The notes under the pieces were generated by a model that worked only from the letters and a program-made list of their open reading frames with translations, did not search any database and was not told the DNA's origin. From Gallionella sp. UBA4737 (GTDB taxonomy: Bacteria; Pseudomonadota; Gammaproteobacteria; Burkholderiales; Gallionellaceae): a stretch of DNA of 11,286 nt. This document shows, one piece after another, positions 5,535 through 11,286 of this stretch (position 1 is the first letter of the stretch; every line of letters starts with the position of its first letter). The translations under genes were made by a program, and so were the position numbers. The stretch spans positions 54,675 to 65,960 of the forward strand of contig DHIV01000103.1 in NCBI GenBank assembly GCA_002403995.1, given 5' to 3'.

Positions 5535-6884
5535 ATGATGATGCGAATAAAACTCCTGATGATGTGGTGTGCGCTGTTTGCGGCGCAAGCTGCATACGGC
5601 GCTGACACGTCGCCGGCCAAGGCCTCGACAAAGCCGGTTTCCGATCCGCAGCAGCAAGTCGGGGATATCGATTCGGTTGTTGCGGTGGTCAACGATGATG
5701 TGATTACCCGTTACGAACTGGATGATCGTGTGCAAGAAGTGGTGCGCCAATTGCAGAAACAGGATACGCCGCTGCCCGCGGCGGATGTGCTGGAGAGGCA
5801 AATTCTGGAACGCATGATCACCGATATGCTGCAACAGCAGTATGCCAGTGAAAATGGGGTGCGCGTGGACGATACACAGTTGAATCTTGCGATTACACGC
5901 ATCGCGCAGCAGAATAATTTTCCGTCCTCAGCCGAGTTCCGCGCCAAATTGGAAGCGGACGGTGTGAATTACAAAAAATTCCGCGAAGAAATTCGCAGCG
6001 AGATCATCTCCACACGTTTGCGCGAGCGCGAAGTTGAAAGCAAGCTCGTCATCAGCGAAAGCGAGGTCGACAATTATCTTGCCAACAAGGCCAGGATCGG
6101 CAGTGCGGGAGAGGAGTTTCATCTCGCGCATATTCTGGTGGTGGTGCCGGAACAGGCCAGCGCGGATAAAATTCAGGCGGCGCGTGAACGGGCCGAGCAA
6201 GCATTGAGCAAACTGAAATCCGGCGCAGATTTTGCACAAGTGGCTGCAGGTACTTCAGATGCCAAGGACGCGCTGAAGGGCGGAGATCTGGGTTGGCGGT
6301 CCGGTGATGGCATCCCGCCGCTGTTCATGAACGAGTTGCAAAATATGCAACCCGGCCAAATCTCCGCGGTATTGCGCAGCCCGAGTGGTTTTCACATCCT
6401 CAAGCTGGTGGAAAAGCGCAGCAGCAATGCGCCGGTGGTGATCACGCAAACCCATGCGCGGCATATTCTGATCAAGACCAGCGAGATCATGCCTGAAGCA
6501 GAAGCCAAAAAACGCATCATGGAAATCAAGCAACGTATCGACGCCGGTGCGGATTTCGCCGAACAGGCCAAACGATATTCACAGGATGGCAGCGCGCAAC
6601 AGGGCGGGGATCTGGACTGGCTTTCGCCCGGGCAGACCGTGCCGGAATTTGAAGAGGCGATGAACAAACTCAAGCCAGGGCAAATCGGAATGGTGCAATC
6701 GCAATTCGGCTGGCATCTGATCCAGGTGCTGGAGCGGCGCAATACCGATGTCAGCGAGCAACAAAAGCGCCAGCAAGCACGCATTGCCATCGGCACGTTC
6801 AAGTCGGACGAAATGTTCCAGGACTGGCTGCGCCAGTTGCGTGACCGGGCATTCGTTGAGTATCGCCTTGAAGAGAAAAAGTAG
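5535..6884 (+). CDS. surA: Periplasmic chaperone/peptidyl-prolyl isomerase SurA
   Basis: Periplasmic chaperone that escorts unfolded outer-membrane proteins, LptD included, to the BAM complex. Three consecutive ATGs stand at 5535, 5538 and 5541. GAAAG at 5530-5534 touches the first and lies 6 nt before the third, so the true start is probably 5541 (MRIKLLMMWCALFAAQ, signal peptide of about 20 residues, ending near AAYG). Counting from 5535: the N-terminal chaperone domain begins at SVVAVVNDDVITRYELDDRV (about 47-66); a first parvulin domain spans about 193-293 (EFHLAHILVVVP to GFHILKLVEKR); a second spans about 304-404 (THARHILIKTSE to FGWHLIQVLERR). The C-terminal helix follows. At 449 residues it is a little longer than E. 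coli SurA (428). It begins 10 nt after the lptD stop and ends 3 nt before pdxA. Confidence 0.96.
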   Translation: MMMRIKLLMMWCALFAAQAAYGADTSPAKASTKPVSDPQQQVGDIDSVVAVVNDDVITRYELDDRVQEVVRQLQKQDTPLPAADVLERQILERMITDMLQQQYASENGVRVDDTQLNLAITRIAQQNNFPSSAEFRAKLEADGVNYKKFREEIRSEIISTRLREREVESKLVISESEVDNYLANKARIGSAGEEFHLAHILVVVPEQASADKIQAARERAEQALSKLKSGADFAQVAAGTSDAKDALKGGDLGWRSGDGIPPLFMNELQNMQPGQISAVLRSPSGFHILKLVEKRSSNAPVVITQTHARHILIKTSEIMPEAEAKKRIMEIKQRIDAGADFAEQAKRYSQDGSAQQGGDLDWLSPGQTVPEFEEAMNKLKPGQIGMVQSQFGWHLIQVLERRNTDVSEQQKRQQARIAIGTFKSDEMFQDWLRQLRDRAFVEYRLEEKK

Positions 6885-6887
6885 CCG

Positions 6888-7925
6888 GTGAATGCTGCTG
6901 TGCTTTCTGCACCCTTGGTCATCACTTCTGGCGAACCGGCGGGCATAGGCCCCGATCTGTGTGTGCAGCTTGCCGTTGTGCCACCCGATATGCCCATCGT
7001 CGTCATTGCCGATAAAAATCTGCTGCAGCAGCGCGCCGCGCAACTTGGCATCGATTTGCAGGTGCGAGATTTTGTTTCACAAAAGACCGGGGGCAAGGGG
7101 CAAGGAGCGACATCTTCCGCCTTTCACCCTTCACCTGTTTTGTCAGTAATCCACGTGCCGCTTGTTGCGGAATGTCATGCGGGCGAGTTGAATGCGGCGA
7201 ACAGCCAATATGTGTTGGCGATGCTGCGCCGTGCTGTGCAAGGTTGCCAGACGGGTGAGTTTTCCGGCATGGTCACCGCGCCGGTACACAAGGGCATCAT
7301 CAACGAGGCGGGCATCTCTTTCACCGGACATACCGAATTCCTCGCCGATCAAACCGGCATCAAGCGGGTGGTGATGATGCTGATCGGCGGAGGGATGCGT
7401 GTTGCCCTCGCTACTACCCATCTTCCGCTGAAAGATGTGGCAGCGGCGATCACTTCGCCGCTGCTCGAGAACGTGCTGCGCATCATCCGGCGCGAACTGC
7501 AATGTCACTTCGGCATCACACAGCCGCGCATTCTGGTGGCCGGATTGAATCCGCATGCGGGAGAGGGCGGATATCTGGGGCGGGAAGAGATCGAGGTGAT
7601 GATCCCCGTGCTGGATAAATTGCGCGCCGAGGGAATGAACGTCAGCGCTCCGTTGCCAGCCGATACCTTATTTACGCCACACAAGCTGGTGCACTGCGAC
7701 TGCGTGCTTGCCATGTATCACGATCAGGGTCTGCCGGTGCTGAAATACGCCAGCTTCGGACAGGGCGTGAACGTCACACTCGGCTTGCCCATCATTCGCA
7801 CGTCAGTGGATCATGGCACGGCACTGGACTTGGCGGGAAGTGGAAAAGCAGATGCCGGGAGCCTGTTGGAAGCCATCAGGCTTGCCGCGCAGATGGCACA
7901 GCACGAACAAATGTATCGTGCATAA
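6888..7925 (+). CDS. pdxA: 4-hydroxythreonine-4-phosphate dehydrogenase PdxA
   Basis: NAD-dependent enzyme of the DXP-dependent pyridoxal 5'-phosphate pathway; it oxidises 4-phosphohydroxy-L-threonine, and the product condenses with deoxyxylulose phosphate through PdxJ. Metal-binding histidines are visible as His148 (FTGHTEF), His223 (NPHAGEGG) and His278 (MYHDQGLPVLKY). The N-terminal VITSGEPAGIGPD and C-terminal IRTSVDHGTALDLAG are typical. The length of 345 residues exceeds E. coli PdxA (329); part of the difference is a longer segment at residues 61-90, encoded partly by heptamer tracts. The start is non-ATG. GTG 6888 lies 3 nt past the surA stop; GTG 6900 is a real alternative because GGTGA (6887-6891) precedes it by 8 nt and the resulting N-terminus is closer in length to E. 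coli. surA and pdxA are in the same frame, separated by TAG CCG. Confidence 0.95.
   Translation: MNAAVLSAPLVITSGEPAGIGPDLCVQLAVVPPDMPIVVIADKNLLQQRAAQLGIDLQVRDFVSQKTGGKGQGATSSAFHPSPVLSVIHVPLVAECHAGELNAANSQYVLAMLRRAVQGCQTGEFSGMVTAPVHKGIINEAGISFTGHTEFLADQTGIKRVVMMLIGGGMRVALATTHLPLKDVAAAITSPLLENVLRIIRRELQCHFGITQPRILVAGLNPHAGEGGYLGREEIEVMIPVLDKLRAEGMNVSAPLPADTLFTPHKLVHCDCVLAMYHDQGLPVLKYASFGQGVNVTLGLPIIRTSVDHGTALDLAGSGKADAGSLLEAIRLAAQMAQHEQMYRA
7090..7140. repeat. Two heptamer tracts inside pdxA
   Basis: The first tract is GGGGCAA (7090-7096), GGGGCAA (7097-7103), GGAGCGA (7104-7110, degenerate). After 9 nt the second is CCTTTCA (7120-7126), CCCTTCA (7127-7133), then a decayed CCTGTTT. Together they encode residues 68-84 of PdxA (GGKGQGATSS and onward), a poorly conserved region before VPLVAECHAGEL that is about nine residues longer than in E. 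coli PdxA. The 7-nt period is seen directly; an origin by insertion of repeat DNA is inferred. Confidence 0.65.
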
Positions 7926-7951
7926 GGCGAAAAAAAATTTTGGCTACGGCA

Positions 7952-7970
7952 TCATACGCTGTGCGTATGA
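7952..7970. other. Perfect 8-bp hairpin in the pdxA-rsmA gap
   Basis: TCATACGC (7952-7959), loop TGT, GCGTATGA (7963-7970), in the 78-nt space between pdxA and rsmA. No U-tract follows on the plus strand, so it is not a standard terminator. An A8T4 tract lies just upstream at 7930-7941. Possible roles are an mRNA processing site, a 3'-end stabiliser or a regulator-binding palindrome. Confidence 0.55.
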
Positions 7971-8003
7971 GCCTGCACCGAAACGTCCCTCAAGGACAAT
8001 CGC

Positions 8004-8786
8004 ATGAGTCATCAAGCAAAGAAGCGTTTTGGCCAGAATTTTCTTGTCGATGAGCAAATCATCGGTGAAATCATCTCTGCAATCCGTCCCGAACCTGAAG
8101 ACAATATGGTCGAGATCGGGCCGGGCCTGGGCGCGCTGACCCGCCCATTGCTGAAAACATTGAATCATCTGCATGTGGTGGAAATCGACCGCGACATCAT
8201 CGCCCGGCTGGAAAGCGACTACCCCAAGAACAAGCTTGTCATCCATGCCGGGGATGCGCTGGTGTTTGATTTCGCAACGCTTCCGGTGCCGTTGCGCATC
8301 GTCGGCAACCTGCCTTACAACATCTCTTCGCCGTTGCTGTTTCACTTTGCATCTTATGCCGAGCGCATACGCGACATGCATTTCATGCTGCAAGACGAAG
8401 TGGTTGAGCGCATGGTGGCCGAGTCTTCCACACCCGCATATGGGAGGCTGTCGGTGATGTTGCAATACCGTTTCCAGATGGAAAAGCTGCTCGACGTGCC
8501 GCCTGAATCGTTCCGCCCTGCGCCCAAGGTCGACTCCGCCATCGTGCGCATGATTCCGCTGCCAGTTAGCGAAATCGGGGTGCGCAACGAAAAGCTGTTT
8601 GCCGCGATTGTCAGGACGGCGTTCGGGCAACGCCGCAAGACATTGCGCAACACACTGCGGAGTTATTTGAGCGAAGCGGATTTTAAGGAATTGGATATTG
8701 ATGCACAGTTCCGCGCCGAGAATCTGAGTGTGGCGGAATTCGCCAAAGTGGCAAATTATTTGAATCAGCGACTGCCTGGCGGTTAG
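8004..8786 (+). CDS. rsmA: 16S rRNA (adenine(1518)-N6/adenine(1519)-N6)-dimethyltransferase RsmA/KsgA
   Basis: Methylates two adjacent adenosines in the 3'-terminal helix of 16S rRNA with S-adenosylmethionine, late in 30S assembly. The protein has 260 residues, close to the family length. The ATG at 8004 is preceded by AAGGA (7992-7996) with a 7-nt spacer. Motifs in order: KKRFGQNFL (6-14), SAM motif VEIGPGLGALT (36-46), acidic Glu60 in VVEIDRD, GDALVFD (83-89), catalytic NLPYNISSP (102-110), PPESFRPAPKVDS (166-178) and the C-terminal AFGQRRKTLRNTL (206-218). It is the last gene of lptD-surA-pdxA-rsmA. Its stop codon TAG (8784-8786) overlaps the stop of the convergent gloA and lies inside a small hairpin followed by a run of T. 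Confidence 0.97.
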   Translation: MSHQAKKRFGQNFLVDEQIIGEIISAIRPEPEDNMVEIGPGLGALTRPLLKTLNHLHVVEIDRDIIARLESDYPKNKLVIHAGDALVFDFATLPVPLRIVGNLPYNISSPLLFHFASYAERIRDMHFMLQDEVVERMVAESSTPAYGRLSVMLQYRFQMEKLLDVPPESFRPAPKVDSAIVRMIPLPVSEIGVRNEKLFAAIVRTAFGQRRKTLRNTLRSYLSEADFKELDIDAQFRAENLSVAEFAKVANYLNQRLPGG

Positions 8787-8797
8787 CCGGATTTTTT
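8776..8797 (+). terminator. Probable intrinsic terminator overlapping the rsmA stop codon
   Basis: CTGGC (8776-8780), loop GGTTA, GCCGG (8786-8790), then ATTTTTT (8791-8797). The 5-bp stem includes one G-U pair and is therefore weak, but the six-T run follows directly. It serves only plus-strand transcripts, because the minus strand has no T-run after the stem. It also encodes the last residues of RsmA and lies over the 3' end of gloA. Confidence 0.45.
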
Positions 8798-9172
8798 CTG
8801 GATCAGTTCAATTTTATATCCGTCCGGATCTTCAATAAACGCGATTACGGTAGTGCCGTGTTTCATCTTTCCGGCCTCGCGCACCACCCTCCCGCCACGT
8901 TGTTTGATTTTTTCACAGGCGGTGTATGCATCTTCCACTTCAATGGCGATGTGGCCATAGGCATTGCCGGGCTCATATTTTCCCACGCCCCAGTTGTGGG
9001 TAAGTTCTATCGCTGCACCGCTGGCCTCGTCGGTGTAGCCGACAAAAGCCAGTGTGAATTTCCCATCCGGGTAGTCGGCGCGGCGCAGCAATTTCATGCC
9101 GAGCACGCCGGTATAAAAGGCAAGTGATTTTTCCAGATCTGCTACGCGCAGCATAGTGTGGAGTATGCGCAT
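8783..9172 (-). CDS. gloA: Lactoylglutathione lyase (glyoxalase I)
   Basis: Converts the hemithioacetal of methylglyoxal and glutathione to S-lactoylglutathione, the first step of methylglyoxal detoxification in the cytosol. The protein has 129 residues, a single vicinal-oxygen-chelate unit working as a dimer. All four metal ligands of the E. coli enzyme occur at the same numbers: His5 (MRILH), Glu56 (AAIELTHNWG), His74 (YGHIAIEV) and Glu122 (GYKIELIQ). The short E. coli-type length suggests the nickel-dependent class (family inference). The ATG at 9172-9170 is preceded by GGGAG with an 8-nt spacer. The gene is convergent with rsmA (stop codons overlap) and divergent from thiD across 103 bp; neither neighbour is functionally related. 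Confidence 0.96.
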   Translation of the reverse strand: MRILHTMLRVADLEKSLAFYTGVLGMKLLRRADYPDGKFTLAFVGYTDEASGAAIELTHNWGVGKYEPGNAYGHIAIEVEDAYTACEKIKQRGGRVVREAGKMKHGTTVIAFIEDPDGYKIELIQKKSG

Positions 9173-9182
9173 CAGATTTTCT

Positions 9183-9226
9183 CCCTATAGAATATCTTTG
9201 AGTTCGGTAGTCGCTATCATATAGGG
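9183..9226. promoter_or_regulatory. Inverted repeat CCCTATA...TATAGGG in the gloA/thiD spacer
   Basis: CCCTATA (9183-9189) and TATAGGG (9220-9226) are exact 7-bp inverted copies, 30 nt apart, in the 103-bp divergent spacer. The left copy overlaps the gloA ribosome binding site on the minus strand; the right copy overlaps the candidate thiD -10. Symmetric placement could reflect regulation, or be chance in a short AT-rich spacer. Confidence 0.3.
9198..9225 (+). promoter_or_regulatory. Candidate sigma-70 promoter for thiD-thiE-hemL
   Basis: TTGAGT (9198-9203), a 16-nt spacer, TATAGG (9220-9225); each hexamer matches consensus at four of six positions. It is the best plus-strand pair I see in the spacer, with the thiD ATG at 9276. 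No thiamine-pyrophosphate riboswitch motifs are present. Confidence 0.3.
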
Positions 9227-9275
9227 TAAAATGCGTCCAAGTCGCGCATAATATCCAAAACTCATAGCCAACATC

Positions 9276-10118
9276 ATGTCTGAATCATTCCCGTTAGTAA
9301 TGACTTTCGCCGCAACCGATCCCAGCGGGGGCGCGGGCCTGCAGGCTGACCTGTTGACCATCTCCAGTATGGGTTGTCACCCATTGTCTGTGGTTACTGC
9401 AATTACCGTGCAGGATACCAGCGGGGTGGACGACGTGTTGCCGATCGATCCGGAATGGGTGGTGGATCAGGCGCGCGCAATGCTGGAGGATGTCCCGGTA
9501 GCGGCATTCAAGATCGGTTTGCTCGGCAGTGTGGAAAACATCGCTGCGATTGCCGAGATACTGGCGGACTATCCGGATATTCCGCTGGTGCTGGATCCGG
9601 TGCTGTCTTCGGGACGCGGCGACGAATTGGCGAATGAAGACATGCTGGATGCGATGCGCGAACTGTTGATACCCCAAACCACCATCATCACGCCGAACAG
9701 CATGGAAGCGCGCCGTCTCGCGCTGGATGAAGATAATGATGAGGACGATCCGACGCTTGAAGAATGCGCCAAGCGCATATTGCGCATGGGTTGTGAATAT
9801 GTGCTGATCACCGGCACCCACGAGCAGACACCCAAGGTCATCAACACTTTGTATAGCGAGCGCGGGGTCATCAGCAGCGACAGCTGGGCGCGTTTGCCGG
9901 GAATTTATCACGGCTCCGGCTGTACCCTGGCATCTGCGATCGCGGCGTTGATGGCGCAGGGCGTGGCGGTTCCGGAGGCGGTCAAGGAGGCGCAGGAATA
10001 CACCTGGCAGACCTTGAATGCGGGCTTCCGTCCCGGCATGGGACAGCATATCCCGGATCGTTTGTTTTGGGCACGCGGTGAAGAGGATGACGAGCCACAG
10101 CCGGAACGGCCCAATTAA
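9276..10118 (+). CDS. thiD: Hydroxymethylpyrimidine/phosphomethylpyrimidine kinase ThiD
   Basis: Ribokinase-fold enzyme that phosphorylates hydroxymethylpyrimidine and its monophosphate to HMP pyrophosphate, the pyrimidine half of thiamine. The protein has 280 residues. Landmarks: FAATDPSGGAGLQAD (11-25), SVVTAITVQDTSGV (38-51), VLDPVLSSGRGD (105-116), ITPNSMEARRL (138-148) and the anion-hole GSGC motif at HGSGCTLAS (212-220, Cys216). An acidic run DEDNDEDD (151-158) follows the ARRL segment, where many ThiD proteins have a shorter loop. The start ATG 9276 has no convincing Shine-Dalgarno. The product's partner enzyme, ThiE, is encoded next, overlapping thiD by about 32 nt. The C-terminal tail after RLFWARG is acidic and Pro-rich and overlaps the thiE start region. 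Confidence 0.94.
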   Translation: MSESFPLVMTFAATDPSGGAGLQADLLTISSMGCHPLSVVTAITVQDTSGVDDVLPIDPEWVVDQARAMLEDVPVAAFKIGLLGSVENIAAIAEILADYPDIPLVLDPVLSSGRGDELANEDMLDAMRELLIPQTTIITPNSMEARRLALDEDNDEDDPTLEECAKRILRMGCEYVLITGTHEQTPKVINTLYSERGVISSDSWARLPGIYHGSGCTLASAIAALMAQGVAVPEAVKEAQEYTWQTLNAGFRPGMGQHIPDRLFWARGEEDDEPQPERPN

Positions 10119-10728
10119 AGGATTGTACGCAATCACGCCGGACGAACCGGATACTGCGGAGTTGCTTTGCAAGGTGCGGCTGGCGCTGTTGGGCGGCGTG
10201 CGGATTTTGCAGTATCGCAACAAAGCTGCGGATGCGGTATTGCGGTTGAAACAGGCGATCGCGTTGCGCAAACTGACGCATGAGTTTTCCGTGCGGCTGA
10301 TCATCAACGACGATGCGAAGTTGGCGCAGCAAGTGGATGCGGATGGCGTGCATCTGGGCGGTGAAGATGGCAGCGTGGCTGCGGCGCGCGCGGCATTGGG
10401 CCGCAACGGTAAACTCATCGGCGTATCTTGTTATAATCGCATGGCCTTGGCGCATGAGGCAGTTCGGCAAGGCGCCGATTACGTGGCCTTCGGCAGTTTC
10501 TTTGCCTCGGCGGTGAAGCCTGGTGCGGTGGCGGCCTCGCCTGATCTATTGCGGCAGGCGCGCCGCGAGATCGCGCTTCCGCTGGTGGCGATAGGCGGCA
10601 TCACGGCACACAACGGCGCACGGCTGCTGGAAGCGGGGGCAGATGCGCTGGCAGTGATATCGGCGGTATTTGGCGCGGCGGATATCCGGGATGCAGCACG
10701 ACAGTTTGCAAACTTGAATTATTCCTGA
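10087..10728 (+). CDS. thiE: Thiamine-phosphate synthase ThiE
   Basis: TIM-barrel enzyme that joins HMP pyrophosphate (from ThiD) with hydroxyethylthiazole phosphate to make thiamine monophosphate. The protein has 213 residues from ATG 10087 (MTSHSRNGPIKGLYAITPD). Motifs: LQYRNKAAD (about 40-48, diphosphate-binding Arg), LIINDDAKLAQQ, DGVHLGGED, IGVSCYN, DYVAFGSFFASAVKP, LVAIGGIT and ISAVFGA. The start is uncertain: AAGAGG abuts the ATG with no spacer. GTG 10078 adds three residues, and TTG 10123 (reads LYAIT, just after the thiD stop) lacks a properly spaced site. If 10087 is right, thiE overlaps thiD by 32 nt in another frame, suggesting translational coupling. hemL follows after 25 nt. The identification is firm; the first dozen residues are not. 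Confidence 0.93.
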   Translation: MTSHSRNGPIKGLYAITPDEPDTAELLCKVRLALLGGVRILQYRNKAADAVLRLKQAIALRKLTHEFSVRLIINDDAKLAQQVDADGVHLGGEDGSVAAARAALGRNGKLIGVSCYNRMALAHEAVRQGADYVAFGSFFASAVKPGAVAASPDLLRQARREIALPLVAIGGITAHNGARLLEAGADALAVISAVFGAADIRDAARQFANLNYS

Positions 10729-10753
10729 AATTACTTCGACAGAAAGAAACAAC

Positions 10754-11286
10754 ATGACTTCGCATAATCAGCAGCTGTTCGACGAATCCCAAAAAATCAT
10801 TCCGGGTGGAGTGAATTCGCCGGTGCGCGCGTTCCGTTCGGTGGGCGGCACACCGCTGTTTTTCAAGCGCGGCAAGGGCGCATACGTGTGGGATGCGGAC
10901 GACAAACGCTACATTGATTACGTCAATTCATGGGGCCCGATGATCGTCGGCCACTGCCATCCTGATGTGGTCAAGGCAGTACAGGACGCGGCTGCGCAAG
11001 GACTTGGTTTCGGCGCTCCGACTGCAGCCGAACTGGAAATCGCCCAGTTGCTGTGCAAGATTCTTCCCAGCCTGGAAATGGTACGTCTGGTCAGTTCCGG
11101 CACCGAGGCGACGATGACTGCGATCCGCCTGGCGCGCGGTTTTACCGGACGTTCGCGCATCATCAAATTCGAGGGCTGCTACCACGGACATTCCGATGGC
11201 CTGCTGGTCAAGGCCGGCTCCGGTGCGCTGACGTTCGGGCAGCCGAGCTCATCGGGTGTGCCTGCCGAGATCGCCGCGCTGACCAC
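10754..11286 (+). CDS. hemL: Glutamate-1-semialdehyde 2,1-aminomutase, N-terminal part (cut by window edge)
   Basis: PLP-dependent fold-type I enzyme that converts glutamate-1-semialdehyde to 5-aminolevulinate, the C5 route to haem and other tetrapyrroles. The window holds 177 complete codons of a protein usually about 426 residues. Visible landmarks: FDESQKIIPGGVNSPVRAF (9-27), YIDYVNSWGPMIVGHCHP (53-70), the cofactor phosphate-binding SSGTEATMTAIRLARG (114-129), KFEGCYHGHSDGLLVKAGSG (138-157) and FGQPSSSGVP. The PLP lysine lies beyond the edge. The ATG at 10754 has only a weak A-rich ribosome site (AGAAAG). A 25-nt gap after thiE indicates one operon; thiD-thiE-hemL neighbourhoods are familiar in betaproteobacteria. 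Haem and thiamine synthesis share no step, so the link is probably organisational. Confidence 0.96.
   Translation, partial: MTSHNQQLFDESQKIIPGGVNSPVRAFRSVGGTPLFFKRGKGAYVWDADDKRYIDYVNSWGPMIVGHCHPDVVKAVQDAAAQGLGFGAPTAAELEIAQLLCKILPSLEMVRLVSSGTEATMTAIRLARGFTGRSRIIKFEGCYHGHSDGLLVKAGSGALTFGQPSSSGVPAEIAALT

Noticed and set aside
4289..5692. Open frame of 467 codons on the minus strand
   Set aside because: Antisense to the LptD barrel and the surA start; its translation lacks recognisable domains, and LptD is certain.
9177..9190. TATAGGGAGA on the minus strand, resembling the T7 promoter initiation region
   Set aside because: The upstream bases do not match the rest of the T7 class promoter, and there is no phage context. 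The GGGAG is better read as the gloA ribosome binding site.
9173..9275. Thiamine-pyrophosphate riboswitch upstream of thiD
   Set aside because: The spacer is only 103 bp and contains neither the CTGAGA-type nor the ACCTGATC-type conserved segments of the THI box.
9727..9750. GAT/GAA/GAG-rich run in thiD as a trinucleotide repeat
   Set aside because: The codons are mixed (GAT, GAA, AAT, GAG, GAC) and encode an acidic loop; there is no clean tandem unit.
9294..10418. Open frame of 374 codons on the minus strand
   Set aside because: Antisense to thiD and thiE, which are both complete and recognised.

Overview
The window is an 11.3-kb stretch of ordinary chromosomal core genes, most likely from a betaproteobacterium. 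The protein family variants, the gene order lptD-surA-pdxA-rsmA and the cluster thiD-thiE-hemL point that way; a Gallionellaceae/Nitrosomonadales-like host is my inference, not something the sequence proves. Coding density is very high and nearly every gene is recognisable. I see no rRNA, tRNA, insertion sequence, prophage, CRISPR array or defence system.

Layout. Minus strand, 1-3239: amgK -> murU -> pepP (pepP runs off the left edge). AmgK and MurU form the peptidoglycan-recycling bypass that turns N-acetylmuramic acid into UDP-MurNAc; pepP is translationally coupled to murU by an ATGA overlap. A 68-bp divergent spacer with a 24-bp palindrome separates amgK from the plus-strand operon 3308-8786: lptD (outer-membrane LPS translocon), surA (periplasmic chaperone needed for barrel proteins such as LptD), pdxA (vitamin B6 synthesis) and rsmA/ksgA (16S rRNA dimethyltransferase). 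A short hairpin with a U-tract overlaps the rsmA stop codon. gloA (glyoxalase I) is convergent on the minus strand, its stop codon overlapping that of rsmA. A 103-bp divergent spacer then leads into thiD -> thiE -> hemL on the plus strand (thiamine, then tetrapyrrole synthesis; hemL runs off the right edge).

The unusual layer is repeat-like DNA sitting inside or between these genes. amgK appears to carry two in-frame insertions relative to its family (about 49 codons at 2976-3122, and an 87-bp structured block with 7-bp inverted ends at 2423-2509). murU contains four tandem heptamers of the CGTTAGT type in frame. pdxA contains two other heptamer tracts (GGGGCAA-type and CCTTTCA-type) in frame. 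The amgK-murU spacer is filled by a large imperfect inverted repeat of C/G-run sequence. This resembles Rickettsia-type palindromic elements inside proteins and the heptanucleotide repeats of cyanobacteria. I found no new multi-gene system here; this repeat colonisation of essential and core coding sequence is the most noteworthy signal.
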